64,000 bases of DNA from Oscillospiraceae bacterium (GTDB lineage Bacteria; Bacillota; Clostridia; Oscillospirales; CAG-382), in contig SVSD01000006.1 in NCBI GenBank assembly GCA_015064485.1, forward strand, positions 1 to 64,000. The letters are read 5' to 3'. Shown here piece by piece: positions 44,103 through 52,584 of this stretch. Every line of letters starts with the position of its first letter. Positions within the stretch are counted from its first letter, which is position 1. The notes under the pieces are model-generated. The model saw nothing but the letters and a program-made list of their open reading frames with translations, was not told the DNA's origin and made no database searches. A program made the position numbers and the translations under genes.

Positions 44103-45089
44103 GTGAATACCATTTCATACTCACAGGAAATAAAAAAAGCGGTAAAGGATGCCTATGAAACAAAGCACAGGAGAGCTGTTGATGAGGCAAATGCAAAAAA
44201 AAGAGAGCTTTATTCAAAAATATCCGGCCTTGAAGAAATAGATTTTGAGCTTTCAAAGACCGGTCTTAAAATATATCACGAAGCTATTAATAAGAAGGCG
44301 GAAAAGCCTCTTTCCGAAAGAATGGAAAAGCTTAGAAATGAAAATGAACAGCTAAGAAAGGCAAGAGAAGAACTTCTCAAAATGCATGGCTACGATAAAG
44401 ATTATACGATGCCTGTTTTCGAATGTAAAAAATGTTCGGATACGGGATATGTTGGAATAGAGCCGTGTGAATGTGTATTCAATGCCCTGAAAAAAGAAGC
44501 GTTTTTACATTCGGGACTCGGTATGCAGCTTCAGGAGCAGACTTTCGATAATTTTGATATTTCGCTTTATCCCGAAAACGACCGGAAGACGATGTCGCTT
44601 GTTTTGAATGAAGCGATAAAATATGCAGAAAACTTCGGAAGAACTGAAAATCCCGAAGACAAAAACCTTTTGTTTTTCGGCGGAACAGGTCTCGGAAAGA
44701 CCCACCTTACCACAGCAATCGGCAAAAGACTTATTGACAGAGGATTTTATGTTGTCTACGATTCGGCAACAAATATCATATCAAATTTCGAAAAGAACCG
44801 CTTTTCGAAAGATACCGATACAGATAAGTATTTCGAATGTGATGTTCTGATGCTGGATGACCTTGGAGCTGAAACTTTCGGCTCGTTTAACAGAATGTCG
44901 GTTTATGATATAATAAATACCCGTCTTAATATGAATAAGGGTACAGTTATAAGTACAAACTTTGCAAGTATTCCCGAAATGAAAAAAGCGTATGACGAGC
45001 GCATAGTTTCAAGAATTGCAGGAAACTACCGTCTGTTCAGATTTTCGGGCGACGATATCCGTGTTGTGAAGAAACTAAACCGTCAGTAA
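44103..45089 (+). CDS. DnaC/IstB-like AAA+ ATPase (helicase loader type)
   Basis: The 328-residue protein has a helical N-terminus, a four-cysteine cluster CKKCSDTGYVGIEPCEC (about residues 104-120), Walker A FFGGTGLGKTHLTTAIG, Walker B VLMLDDLGAE and sensor STNFAS. It resembles DnaC/DnaI helicase loaders and phage replication ATPases. The start is GTG at 44103 with AAAGAAAG before it. No transposase is near, so an IS ATPase is unlikely. Confidence 0.88.
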   Translation: MNTISYSQEIKKAVKDAYETKHRRAVDEANAKKRELYSKISGLEEIDFELSKTGLKIYHEAINKKAEKPLSERMEKLRNENEQLRKAREELLKMHGYDKDYTMPVFECKKCSDTGYVGIEPCECVFNALKKEAFLHSGLGMQLQEQTFDNFDISLYPENDRKTMSLVLNEAIKYAENFGRTENPEDKNLLFFGGTGLGKTHLTTAIGKRLIDRGFYVVYDSATNIISNFEKNRFSKDTDTDKYFECDVLMLDDLGAETFGSFNRMSVYDIINTRLNMNKGTVISTNFASIPEMKKAYDERIVSRIAGNYRLFRFSGDDIRVVKKLNRQ

Positions 45090-45098
45090 GGATATAAA

Positions 45099-45452
45099 AT
45101 GCAGACAAAAAGATTTACAAAAAACGACGCGGGATTTGTATGCGGAAATTGCGGATTTGAAGTTATGCCGCTTATAAAAACAAGCCGCAACCATTGCCCG
45201 AAGTGCTTATGTTCTATACATATAGACATAAACCCCGGCGACAGAGCATCTGATTGCAAAGGGCTTCTTATACCCGTTTTTGCAACTCCCGATCCCCAAA
45301 AAGGGTATATTATAACCCATAAATGTAAAAAATGCGGAGAACTGAGACGCAACCGTGCTGCTTTAAAAATTTCGGCAAAGGACACTTTGCCTGATGAACA
45401 GTATGATGACGAGGATTTTCTCATAAAGCTTACTGTTTGTAATGATTGGTAA
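45099..45452 (+). CDS. RNHCP-domain zinc-ribbon protein
   Basis: The 117-residue protein has FVCGNCGFEV, SRNHCPKCLCSIHID (the RNHCP signature) and HKCKKCGELRRNRAA: three CxxC motifs that likely bind zinc. RNHCP proteins may bind nucleic acid, but none is characterised to my knowledge. It starts 9 bases after the ATPase gene, so it shares its transcript. Confidence 0.9.
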   Translation: MQTKRFTKNDAGFVCGNCGFEVMPLIKTSRNHCPKCLCSIHIDINPGDRASDCKGLLIPVFATPDPQKGYIITHKCKKCGELRRNRAALKISAKDTLPDEQYDDEDFLIKLTVCNDW

Positions 45453-45456
45453 AAAC

Positions 45457-45488
45457 AAAGGAGCTGTAAAAATTACAGCTCCTTTTTT
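45457..45488 (+). terminator. Terminator of the 40318-45452 cluster
   Basis: AAAGGAGCTGTAA pairs with TTACAGCTCCTTT and is followed by TTTT. The stem matches the terminator at 26329-26363 closely. Confidence 0.9.
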
Positions 45489-45504
45489 AGGGGATAGGAA
45501 AAAA

Positions 45505-45575
45505 TGCTTCAGAATGGACAAACAGCATCCGAAGGTGTACTGCCGTACGACGAGAGGCGCTGTTTGTTCATAGCA
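45505..45575 (-). ncRNA. Solitary hairpin RNA-like element
   Basis: TGCT/AGCA and TGGACAAACAGC/GCTGTTTGTTCA (45515-45526 with 45559-45570, one mismatch) form a long stem. GTAC-TGCC-GTAC can form an inner hairpin. Only on the minus strand does a U-tract (GCATTTTTTCC) follow, as in the array at 1423-2184. I found no good promoter just upstream, so it may be a read-through product of the eutH transcript. It lies in a 243-base gap with no gene. Confidence 0.4.
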
Positions 45576-45592
45576 AAAAAGAATAATTATTT

Positions 45593-45617
45593 GAAAAACT
45601 CATTTTTTGAGTTTTTC
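45593..45617. terminator. eutH terminator
   Basis: GAAAAACTCA and TGAGTTTTTC pair across five T; on the minus strand the stem is closed by TTTTTC. Confidence 0.7.
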
Positions 45618-45695
45618 TTTCATTTTACCGGATTTTTATCCCGATTTTTCTTTTAGTTATCTTTATTTTCTTCTTTTTTGAGATCCGGAATTTTT

Positions 45696-46850
45696 TTACA
45701 TTCCCTTTTTATAATTTCTTTTATACATATATAAACCAACTGCGACGGCAAGTATTCCCGCAACCAGTTTTCCCGCAATCACGGGCAAAACATAACTTTG
45801 ATCGTAGGCAAGAGTGAAGGCCAAATGCCCTGCAAAGGTAAAAGCACCCGAAACCGCAAAGGCGGAATTTAATACTACTCCTTTTTTGTCCATCTTGATC
45901 ATATTTCCGAAAGAGGTTACGCTTGTCGCAAGAGAAGAAAAAAGACCGAGAGCGGACTCTTCGTTTATTCCGAGTTTTCTGCCTGTTGCAGCAAGAAATT
46001 TTGAGAGTGCTCTTGAAAGAACGCTGATAAGCGGAAACGCACCCGACATAACGACTGCCGCATTAAGACAAACCGCAGTTCCGTCCTCAATAGTTGCCAT
46101 TTTCTGTACGATAGGGGAGGAGGTTATGCTGTTAAGGATTTCCGAAAGAAATTTTGATATCTGCGGAGAAGACTGTGTAATTTCGGGCATCCCTTTTGCA
46201 AGGAAACATAAAATCCCGATAGCAAGGCCGATTGTTATAAGAGCATTTATTATAACTCCAAGACAAGCGAAGATCTTTATGCATATCTTCGGTATAAACA
46301 AAAGACCGCAGCCGATAAGCAAAGATGCAAAAACAGGAATTATAAGGTCAACAAGAAGCGGCAAAAGAGAAATACCCGCAACAAGTCCCGCAACAAAACA
46401 GCCGACGGGAATTGTAACGATACCGCACAAAAGTCCGAGTAAAAGTTCGGGATGCTGTTCTTTTTTCACAATACCAAGCGAAAAGGGTATTGTAAAGGAA
46501 ACGGTACAACCGAGCATTGACGAAACAACAAGGGCGTTAAATAATCCCACATCCGCATTTTTTGCAACCTCTGTTGAAAGGGGTGCTCCCCCCATATCGT
46601 TTGCAAAGACGCTGGCGGGAATTATCGACGGATCGATATTAAGATATTTATATATAAAATCGAAAAACGGACTTAAAACATCTGCAATAAGGGGGGATAT
46701 AATTATCATACCCGTCATCGAAAGCATCATAACTCCAAAGAGCATAAAGCCTCTTTCAAATTCCTGTCCGAGCTTAAATTTTCCGCCGATTATACGGTCA
46801 AATGCTGCAATAAGAGAAAATATAAGCATTATAAGGGTGATATAATTCAT
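45696..46850 (-). CDS. eutH: EutH-like ethanolamine transporter
   Basis: A membrane protein of 384 residues with about ten helices and the EutH-type conserved stretch NIDPSIIPASVFANDMGGAPLSTEVA. EutH carries ethanolamine into cells in eut clusters. No other eut gene lies in the window, so the substrate here is open. I use the ATG at 46850, preceded by AAGGAG 8 bases away; the frame extends upstream into the 46861 gene without support. It is the last gene of a three-gene operon. Confidence 0.85.
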   Translation of the reverse strand: MNYITLIMLIFSLIAAFDRIIGGKFKLGQEFERGFMLFGVMMLSMTGMIIISPLIADVLSPFFDFIYKYLNIDPSIIPASVFANDMGGAPLSTEVAKNADVGLFNALVVSSMLGCTVSFTIPFSLGIVKKEQHPELLLGLLCGIVTIPVGCFVAGLVAGISLLPLLVDLIIPVFASLLIGCGLLFIPKICIKIFACLGVIINALITIGLAIGILCFLAKGMPEITQSSPQISKFLSEILNSITSSPIVQKMATIEDGTAVCLNAAVVMSGAFPLISVLSRALSKFLAATGRKLGINEESALGLFSSLATSVTSFGNMIKMDKKGVVLNSAFAVSGAFTFAGHLAFTLAYDQSYVLPVIAGKLVAGILAVAVGLYMYKRNYKKGM

Positions 46851-46860
46851 CCGTTTCTCC

Positions 46861-47679
46861 TTAGATCGCAACGGCACAAAAACCGTTTTTTGTAAGAATG
46901 TATCTTTCGGTATAGCCACATTCCAGAAGAAGCTGTCTTGCTTCTTCAAAATTGCAATCAAGAAAATCTTTGTTGTGGCAATCGGAAGTTATAACAGCGC
47001 CAAATCCGAGTCTTTTCATTTCTTTAACAATAAAAGGGGCGGGATATGGCGTTTTTCTGTAATTTCGGGATATTGCTCCTGTGTTTACTTCAAAAAACGG
47101 GATCTTTCCCGAGAGGGCTTCAAGCGATTCAGAAACCCATGTGCGGTATTCTTTTGAATTTTCATCAAAAAGCTTTTCCGTATCCGAGTGTTTTGTTATA
47201 AGGTCGAAATGGCCGAGAATGTCGAAGTTTCCAAATTCAGGAAGATATGTACATTCCTTATAATATGCCTTTGCATACTCCATCCCGTTTCCGCCGAAAT
47301 ATTCGTTTATAACATTTTTGACCACATCAAGATTTCTGTCAAAGGCAACAAATTCATTTCCTATTTTAAAATAATGAACCGAACCGATGAGATAATCATA
47401 TCCGGACATATCGGGCTGAGAGTACATATCCACTTCAAGACCGAGAAAAATCTCGATCTCGGATCTGTACTTTTCCTTCAAACGGATAATTTCTTTTTTA
47501 TATTCCGCAGTTTTATCTCCGAGTTTTATATAATAGGGGGAATAACTCATATATGAGTGCCCCGAAAAACCTATTGAGGAAAAGCCTTTTCCGATTGCCG
47601 CCAAAACCATTTCCTCGGGAGTATCACATCCGTCACAAAAGGTCGTATGGGTATGAAGATTCTGAAGGTTTTCCATCAT
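46861..47679 (-). CDS. PHP-domain histidinol-phosphatase-like protein
   Basis: The 272-residue protein opens with NLHTHTTFCDGCDTPEEMVLAA, the first PHP metal motif, and has GFSGHSYM, GLEVDMYSQPD, GSVHYF, GHFDLITKH and VITSDCHNKD, all PHP metal-binding motifs. HisK/HisJ-type histidinol phosphatases are the nearest family. No other his gene is present. The start overlaps the antiporter stop by 4 bases. Confidence 0.9.
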   Translation of the reverse strand: MMENLQNLHTHTTFCDGCDTPEEMVLAAIGKGFSSIGFSGHSYMSYSPYYIKLGDKTAEYKKEIIRLKEKYRSEIEIFLGLEVDMYSQPDMSGYDYLIGSVHYFKIGNEFVAFDRNLDVVKNVINEYFGGNGMEYAKAYYKECTYLPEFGNFDILGHFDLITKHSDTEKLFDENSKEYRTWVSESLEALSGKIPFFEVNTGAISRNYRKTPYPAPFIVKEMKRLGFGAVITSDCHNKDFLDCNFEEARQLLLECGYTERYILTKNGFCAVAI

Positions 47680-48992
47680 TTTACCCCGCTGTTTTTAACA
47701 GCTGCAAGTTTTGTTTCGCGGCGCTTCTTGACTTCTTCGGACATAGGCTTGATATCGCCTGCGGCGGTAAGAGCCATCTTTGTGAACAAAGGACCGAAAA
47801 GTTCGTATATAAGTACCGCAAAAAGGGTAATATTGCGGATAAGATTTCCCGCCTCGCCAAGCGACATCGCAGTTGTACACATACCGAGCGCAACGCCTGC
47901 CTGAGGAAGAAGAGTAATTCCGAGATACTTGCATATTTCGGGTGAGCATTTTGTAGCTTTTGCACTTACCATAGAGCCGAAATATTTTCCGAATGAGCGG
48001 AAAAGAATGTATACGATACCGATTACAACTATTGCCCAGTCTGTAAATACGCCAAGTTCAAGTTCCGCACCGCTGATAACGAAAAATACCGCAAATATAG
48101 GGGAAGTCCATTTGTCTGACGCCGCCATAAGATCGTGGGAAAGGGAACAGGTATTGCAGAAAACAGTGCCGAGCATCATACAGGTAAGAAGCGAGGAGAA
48201 AGCGATATGAAGCTCTCCTGCAGGCGTATGAATACTCCATTCAAGCATCGAAAGAGATGCTGTGAGAAAAACAATGCCTATTGTAAGGTTTAAGCGGTTT
48301 GTGTTGGAGTTGAAGAACTTTTCAAGCTGTGTGAGAATAAGTCCCATAATACCGCCGAGCAAAAGCGAAAGAACGATTTCAATAATGGGATTTACAACGA
48401 TTGAAAGAATATCTACATTTCCTGTCTGGAGTGTTTTTGCAACACCGAAGGAAACCGCAAAAACTATAAGACCGACAGCATCGTCAAGAGCAACGATGGG
48501 AAGAAGAAGGTCGGTAAGCGGGCCTTTAGCCTTGTACTGACGAACAACCATAAGGGTTGCGGCGGGAGCGGTTGCCGTCGCAATCGCACCGAGTGTTAAT
48601 ACCTGAGGCATGGAAAGTGTTCCTTCCGGGAGAAGGTACATAAGCCCGAAAAGGGCAAGATCAACAAATAAAGTTGCAACAAGTGCCTGGAAAATGCCGA
48701 TAACTGTTGCCTGTTTTCCTGTTTGTTTCAATTCGTCGAGTCTAAATTCGTTGCCTATAGAAAAGGCGATAAATCCGAGAGCCACTTCGGAAATAAGGGC
48801 AAGATCTGCCATAGAAGCGTGGTCTGTAAATCCAAGTCCGCCGACTCCGAGCTGACCGAGGCAGTAAGGTCCGACAATAACTCCCGCAATAAGATATGCG
48901 GTAACCGACGGCAGTTTAAAAGGCTTGAAAACTCTTGTCATCAAAAGGCCCGCAAGAAGCGCGATTGATACAGATAAAAGAGTGCTGTTCAT
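47676..48992 (-). CDS. Cation:proton antiporter (CPA2/Kef type)
   Basis: The 438-residue protein has about 12 membrane helices and starts with the family-like LPSVTAYLIAGVIVGPYCLG. The paired-Asp ion site appears as LLPIVALDDAVGLIVFAVS. It lacks the C-terminal RCK/TrkA domain of classical Kef proteins. It would exchange Na+ or K+ for H+. It heads the operon with the PHP and EutH-like genes. Confidence 0.9.
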   Translation of the reverse strand: MNSTLLSVSIALLAGLLMTRVFKPFKLPSVTAYLIAGVIVGPYCLGQLGVGGLGFTDHASMADLALISEVALGFIAFSIGNEFRLDELKQTGKQATVIGIFQALVATLFVDLALFGLMYLLPEGTLSMPQVLTLGAIATATAPAATLMVVRQYKAKGPLTDLLLPIVALDDAVGLIVFAVSFGVAKTLQTGNVDILSIVVNPIIEIVLSLLLGGIMGLILTQLEKFFNSNTNRLNLTIGIVFLTASLSMLEWSIHTPAGELHIAFSSLLTCMMLGTVFCNTCSLSHDLMAASDKWTSPIFAVFFVISGAELELGVFTDWAIVVIGIVYILFRSFGKYFGSMVSAKATKCSPEICKYLGITLLPQAGVALGMCTTAMSLGEAGNLIRNITLFAVLIYELFGPLFTKMALTAAGDIKPMSEEVKKRRETKLAAVKNSGVK

Positions 48993-49105
48993 ATAAAAAG
49001 TTCATCTTCTTTCACAAAATTTAGTACCGAATAGAGTATACTACGCAAAACACATAAAATCAAGGGGATTTTTATTTTTTATGACGGTTTTTGCATTATT
49101 TTATA

Positions 49106-49141
49106 AAAATAAAAAAGAGCTGTAAAGATTTACGGCTCTTT
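49106..49141 (-). terminator. Terminator of the DMT transporter gene
   Basis: On the minus strand AAAGAGCCGTAAA pairs with TTTACAGCTCTTT (with a G-U pair), followed by TTTATTTT. Confidence 0.85.
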
Positions 49142-49146
49142 AAAAT

Positions 49147-50001
49147 TCAGATATTTAAAAAGACTACAGAAGCGACGCCGATGATAAAGCCGCAAAGCTG
49201 AGCTTTTGTGAATTTTTCCTTATAGAAGAATTTTGAAACAAGATATGTAGCAATAATTCCTCCCGAAGAAACGAGGGGGAACATCACAGAAAGGGACATC
49301 CTTCCGGGGGCGGACAATATCATAACAAAAAGATTTACCATACCGTTCATTATGCCGCATATAAACGCCGCAAGAACTCCGTGACGGAAATAAAACCTTG
49401 TGTTTTTTCTTTCCTTTATTATAAACATAATAAGCGAGAGCGCGGTTACCATCAAAAGGGCACTTATCATAAATTCGTTTTTGTATGCGCCGTCAAAGGC
49501 TACCTGCTGCATATTTTGAACGACCGAACACATACCGTTTCCGAAAAAAGCAAGAATAACGCTTATTATCCATTTGATGCTGAATTTCTTTTCGGGTTCT
49601 TTTTTGTTTATAAGAAAAAGAGAAATTGCAAGCAGAATAATACCGGGAACAAAGCCAATGCTTACCGGATCGTGTTTAAAGATAAGTCCGTAAAATGCGG
49701 GAATCATCAAGGAATAAGATATAATAAGAGCGGTAAGCGAAAGCGAGCCGCAGCTTGTGGCAATAACACTTGCTACAGTGCATAGCATATATGAAACGGC
49801 AAATCCCACAGAGTAGACTATAATTGCACTATTCCATTCAAAGCCCTGAGAGGTACAGATGAAAAACAGCATCGCAAAAAGACCTGTCAGAGTTGTGAAA
49901 AAATATGCGCCGTTGCCGCCTGTTTTTTCTGTAAACGGCTTTTTTGCAATATTTTGAAGAGAAATGCCGATAATTATCGATATAAGTAAAATTGCGTTCA
50001 T
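49147..50001 (-). CDS. DMT/EamA-type transporter
   Basis: The 284-residue protein has about ten hydrophobic helices in two similar halves, as in drug/metabolite transporters. The substrate is unknown. Of two neighbouring ATGs the second (50001) fits ACGGAG best. It is divergent from the AraC/PocR regulator at 50158, with promoters back to back, so control by that regulator is plausible. Confidence 0.85.
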   Translation of the reverse strand: MNAILLISIIIGISLQNIAKKPFTEKTGGNGAYFFTTLTGLFAMLFFICTSQGFEWNSAIIVYSVGFAVSYMLCTVASVIATSCGSLSLTALIISYSLMIPAFYGLIFKHDPVSIGFVPGIILLAISLFLINKKEPEKKFSIKWIISVILAFFGNGMCSVVQNMQQVAFDGAYKNEFMISALLMVTALSLIMFIIKERKNTRFYFRHGVLAAFICGIMNGMVNLFVMILSAPGRMSLSVMFPLVSSGGIIATYLVSKFFYKEKFTKAQLCGFIIGVASVVFLNI

Positions 50002-50032
50002 CAAAATCTCCGTAAAGTAAAATCACTTTATA

Positions 50033-50061
50033 AGTATAAACCTAAAAAGATTATTAAGCAA
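50033..50061 (-). promoter_or_regulatory. Promoter of the DMT transporter gene
   Basis: Minus-strand TTGCTT (50056-50061), 17 bases, TATACT (50033-50038). Confidence 0.65.
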
Positions 50062-50081
50062 TAAATAAAAACAATAAGTTA

Positions 50082-50110
50082 TTGACTTTTCTTCCTCGAA
50101 ACAATATAAT
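50082..50110 (+). promoter_or_regulatory. Promoter of the AraC-type regulator gene
   Basis: TTGACT (50082-50087), 17 bases, TATAAT (50105-50110). Confidence 0.8.
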
Positions 50111-50157
50111 AAGTCTACAAAGTGTAATTTTCTGCGAAAGTGGGGTGTACATACAAA

Positions 50158-50970
50158 ATGGTTGTAAAATACAACACAGAAAAACTTGAAAAAATAACAA
50201 AAGACCTTTTTACTCTGACAGGTATGAGTGTTGCAATCCTTGATAACAACTCCGAGTTTATATGTATGCACACGAAAAAAAGTGATTTTTGTACCCGTAT
50301 TCAGCAAACCCCTGAAGTGGCGGATAAATGTGTCTGTTCGGACAGATATCTTATAAAAAAATGCACTGAAAGCGGAAAACACGAAAGTCATATTTGTCAT
50401 GCAGGTCTTTATGATGCAATATTGCCGATAAAGAAAAATGATGCGCTTGTTTGTTATGTGCTTATGGGGAGAGTAAGATGTGAGCGATCCCCCGCACATT
50501 TTGACGGATGCGGTAAGAAAGACGAGTTTTATCAGCAGACCCCTTTTTTTACAGAAGACAAAATAAAAAGCATGGCATCTCTTTTATCAAATATCCTTTT
50601 CGATGAAGCTGTTTATATTGAAATAGATAATATAGCAGAGCAAATAGCGCAGTATATCAAACAGCATTTTGCGGAGAATTTAAGTATAGGGCACCTTTGT
50701 GAAAAGTTTTTTATATCAAAAAACAGTCTGTACAAACTTTTCAGGAATTATTATGGCATTACTGTAAATGAATATGTCACAACGGTGCGCCTTGAAGAGG
50801 CAAAAAAGCTTCTTTCCGAGACAGAAGATTCTGTTTACTGTATATGCGATAAAATCGGTTTCAGAAACAGTGCATACTTTTGCAGACTTTTCAAGAAAAG
50901 ATTCAGACAAACTCCTGCACAGTACAGAAAAGAAAACCGCTTTGTATCTGTGCGGGATAAAACTAAGTAA
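50158..50970 (+). CDS. AraC-family regulator with PocR sensor domain
   Basis: The N-terminal 150 residues form a PocR-like domain with cysteines in spaced motifs (DFCTRIQQTPEVADKCVCSDR, HICHAGLYDAILPI) that may bind a small molecule or metal. The C-terminal AraC DNA-binding domain has both helix-turn-helix units (IGHLCEKFFISKNSLYKLF; VYCICDKIGFRNSAYFCRLFKK). I take the ATG at 50158; a GTG at 50140 is possible. It is 270 residues long. The likely target is the divergent transporter. Confidence 0.88.
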   Translation: MVVKYNTEKLEKITKDLFTLTGMSVAILDNNSEFICMHTKKSDFCTRIQQTPEVADKCVCSDRYLIKKCTESGKHESHICHAGLYDAILPIKKNDALVCYVLMGRVRCERSPAHFDGCGKKDEFYQQTPFFTEDKIKSMASLLSNILFDEAVYIEIDNIAEQIAQYIKQHFAENLSIGHLCEKFFISKNSLYKLFRNYYGITVNEYVTTVRLEEAKKLLSETEDSVYCICDKIGFRNSAYFCRLFKKRFRQTPAQYRKENRFVSVRDKTK

Positions 50971-50980
50971 AATAAAAAGA

Positions 50981-51013
50981 AAAGAGGAAGGCTTCAAAGC
51001 CTTCCTCTTTTTG
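50981..51013. terminator. Shared terminator of the regulator gene and spoIVB
   Basis: AAAGAGGAAGGCTT pairs with AAGCCTTCCTCTTT across CA, with T-rich flanks in both directions. Confidence 0.9.
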
Positions 51014-51048
51014 TCATCTGATATCAATACGCTTTAAGTGTATATCGC

Positions 51049-52251
51049 CTATTTTGTTTTACCTGCTTCCGCAATCATATTCTCTATAAATATTCCATAA
51101 CCCTTTGTCGGATCGTTTACAAGTACATGAGTGACTGCTCCCACAAGCTTTCCGTTTTGGATGATGGGTGAGCCCGACATACCTCTTACTATGCCGCCTG
51201 TAAGCGAAAGAAGTTTATCATCGTTTACAGATATTACAAAATTTTTGGTTTCTTCGGTACCGGAATATATTTTTTCAATCTTTATACCGTAACTTTTTAC
51301 CCCTTTGCCGTCAACATTACATAGGATATAGGCATCGCCTTTTTCCACTTCGCTTTTTAAGGCACAAAAAAGCGGCTCGGATATTGTTTCGGGAGGAGTT
51401 GAAAGTACTCCGAAAACACCGCAGGGGGTATTTTTAAGCAAGGTCCCCTGCTTTTCGGTTCCGAATGAGCCTTTAAGCTCTCCCGGATGACCGGCCTTTC
51501 CCTTTAAAATATCCTCCATATGAAGATCGACAACAGCACCCCGCAAAAGCGGCATCAGGAGCTCGGTTTCGCTGTCATATATACCGTGTCCGAGACCTGC
51601 AAAACTGCCGTCATCCGGATTGTAGAATGTTACGGTTCCGATACCTGCGGTACTGTCCCTTACCCATAGTCCTGCTTTGTACATACCGTCACCGCTTGAT
51701 TTTACAGGTAAAAGATGGGCTTTATAACTTTTTCCGTCGCGGGTAAAGTTTATATTGAGGCTTTTTCCCGAAAAAGACGATATAATGCCCCCGAGATCTT
51801 CGGCAGAATTTATTTCTTTTCCGTTTATCGAATTTATGACATCGCCTTTTTTAAGACCCGCTTTGGCGGCAGGAGATATTATTCCTTCATCGCTTTCAAC
51901 TTCCGAAATATCTGTTATAATTACACCTTTTGTAAAAAACTTTACGCCGAACACATCGCCGCAGGGAACAAGTTTAAGATCTGCAGGCAAGGCGCCATCA
52001 ATAGTTTTGGCCGGTAAAAACCCAAACAGCTTTGCGGTATAGGTAACATCTTCTCCCTCGTGCAGTCCGCTTGAAACTCCCCCTACGGTTTCCGAGGACA
52101 GCACATCGGTGTCAAAATATACACCGTCGGGAATTGCCTTTGCGCTCGCTCCCATAAGAAGAATTGACAAAAGCAATGTTACGGGCAAAAGATATATGAT
52201 TTTTGCTTTGTCAAAGCGGAAAAACCGCTTTGTTTTTCTCTCTTTTTGCAT
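51049..52251 (-). CDS. spoIVB: SpoIVB-family sporulation protease
   Basis: SpoIVB is secreted from the forespore and triggers sigma-K activation. The 400-residue protein has a signal anchor (IIYLLPVTLLLSILLMGASAKA), a PDZ domain (AAKAGLKKGDVINSINGKEI) and the S55 peptidase domain with the catalytic His in GLGHGIYDSET and Ser in VRGMSGSPII. I choose the ATG at 52251, which has GGTAGGAAA before it; an ATG 7 codons earlier lacks a ribosome site. spo0A, its usual neighbour, is not next to it. Confidence 0.92.
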   Translation of the reverse strand: MQKERKTKRFFRFDKAKIIYLLPVTLLLSILLMGASAKAIPDGVYFDTDVLSSETVGGVSSGLHEGEDVTYTAKLFGFLPAKTIDGALPADLKLVPCGDVFGVKFFTKGVIITDISEVESDEGIISPAAKAGLKKGDVINSINGKEINSAEDLGGIISSFSGKSLNINFTRDGKSYKAHLLPVKSSGDGMYKAGLWVRDSTAGIGTVTFYNPDDGSFAGLGHGIYDSETELLMPLLRGAVVDLHMEDILKGKAGHPGELKGSFGTEKQGTLLKNTPCGVFGVLSTPPETISEPLFCALKSEVEKGDAYILCNVDGKGVKSYGIKIEKIYSGTEETKNFVISVNDDKLLSLTGGIVRGMSGSPIIQNGKLVGAVTHVLVNDPTKGYGIFIENMIAEAGKTK

Positions 52252-52538
52252 TTTCCTACCATTCCTTTTCATACATCAAACCGCAAAAGAATCTTTTTGC
52301 GGTAAGATTAATATTCACCGTAAGAGTTCGTGATATGTAATGAAAAAAATACAAAAAAGAGCGATTTTTGAAAATTAAAAATGATTTAATATGTGAAAAT
52401 ATTGTTTCCCGAAAATGAAAGATTATTACAATTTTATAACTGTTTTTTCATACTGTCATCAAAAAACTATCACATTGATAGTTTAAAATATATTCGAAAA
52501 CAAGATCATCTTGTCTTCATTTCTCCTTAAAATATGTT
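52252..52538. other. Intergenic stretch upstream of spoIVB
   Basis: No gene is visible. It holds two hairpins: CCGCAAAA/TTTTTGCGG (52281-52302), just upstream of spoIVB, and AAACTATCA/TGATAGTTT (52464-52484). I looked for a sigma-G-like promoter for spoIVB and found none convincing. Confidence 0.5.
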
Positions 52539-52577
52539 AAAAGCGTTCCGGACTTTATGTTCGGAACGCTTTTTTTG
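52539..52577 (-). terminator. Terminator of the G1P dehydrogenase gene
   Basis: AAAAGCGTTCCG pairs with CGGAACGCTTTT (52539-52550 with 52562-52573). Confidence 0.85.
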
Positions 52578-52584
52578 TAAAAAT

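Noticed and set aside
44103-45089. Insertion sequence ATPase (IstB)
   Set aside because: The ATPase resembles IstB, but no transposase or terminal inverted repeats flank it, and its cysteine cluster fits DnaC/DnaI-type loaders.
45814-46845. Long plus-strand frame of 343 codons opposite eutH
   Set aside because: It is the antisense shadow of the EutH-like gene, which has clear membrane helices, a family motif and a ribosome site.
52252-52538. Sigma-G promoter for spoIVB
   Set aside because: No pair of boxes matching the forespore consensus with the right spacing was found; the GAATA at the expected region has no matching -10 box.
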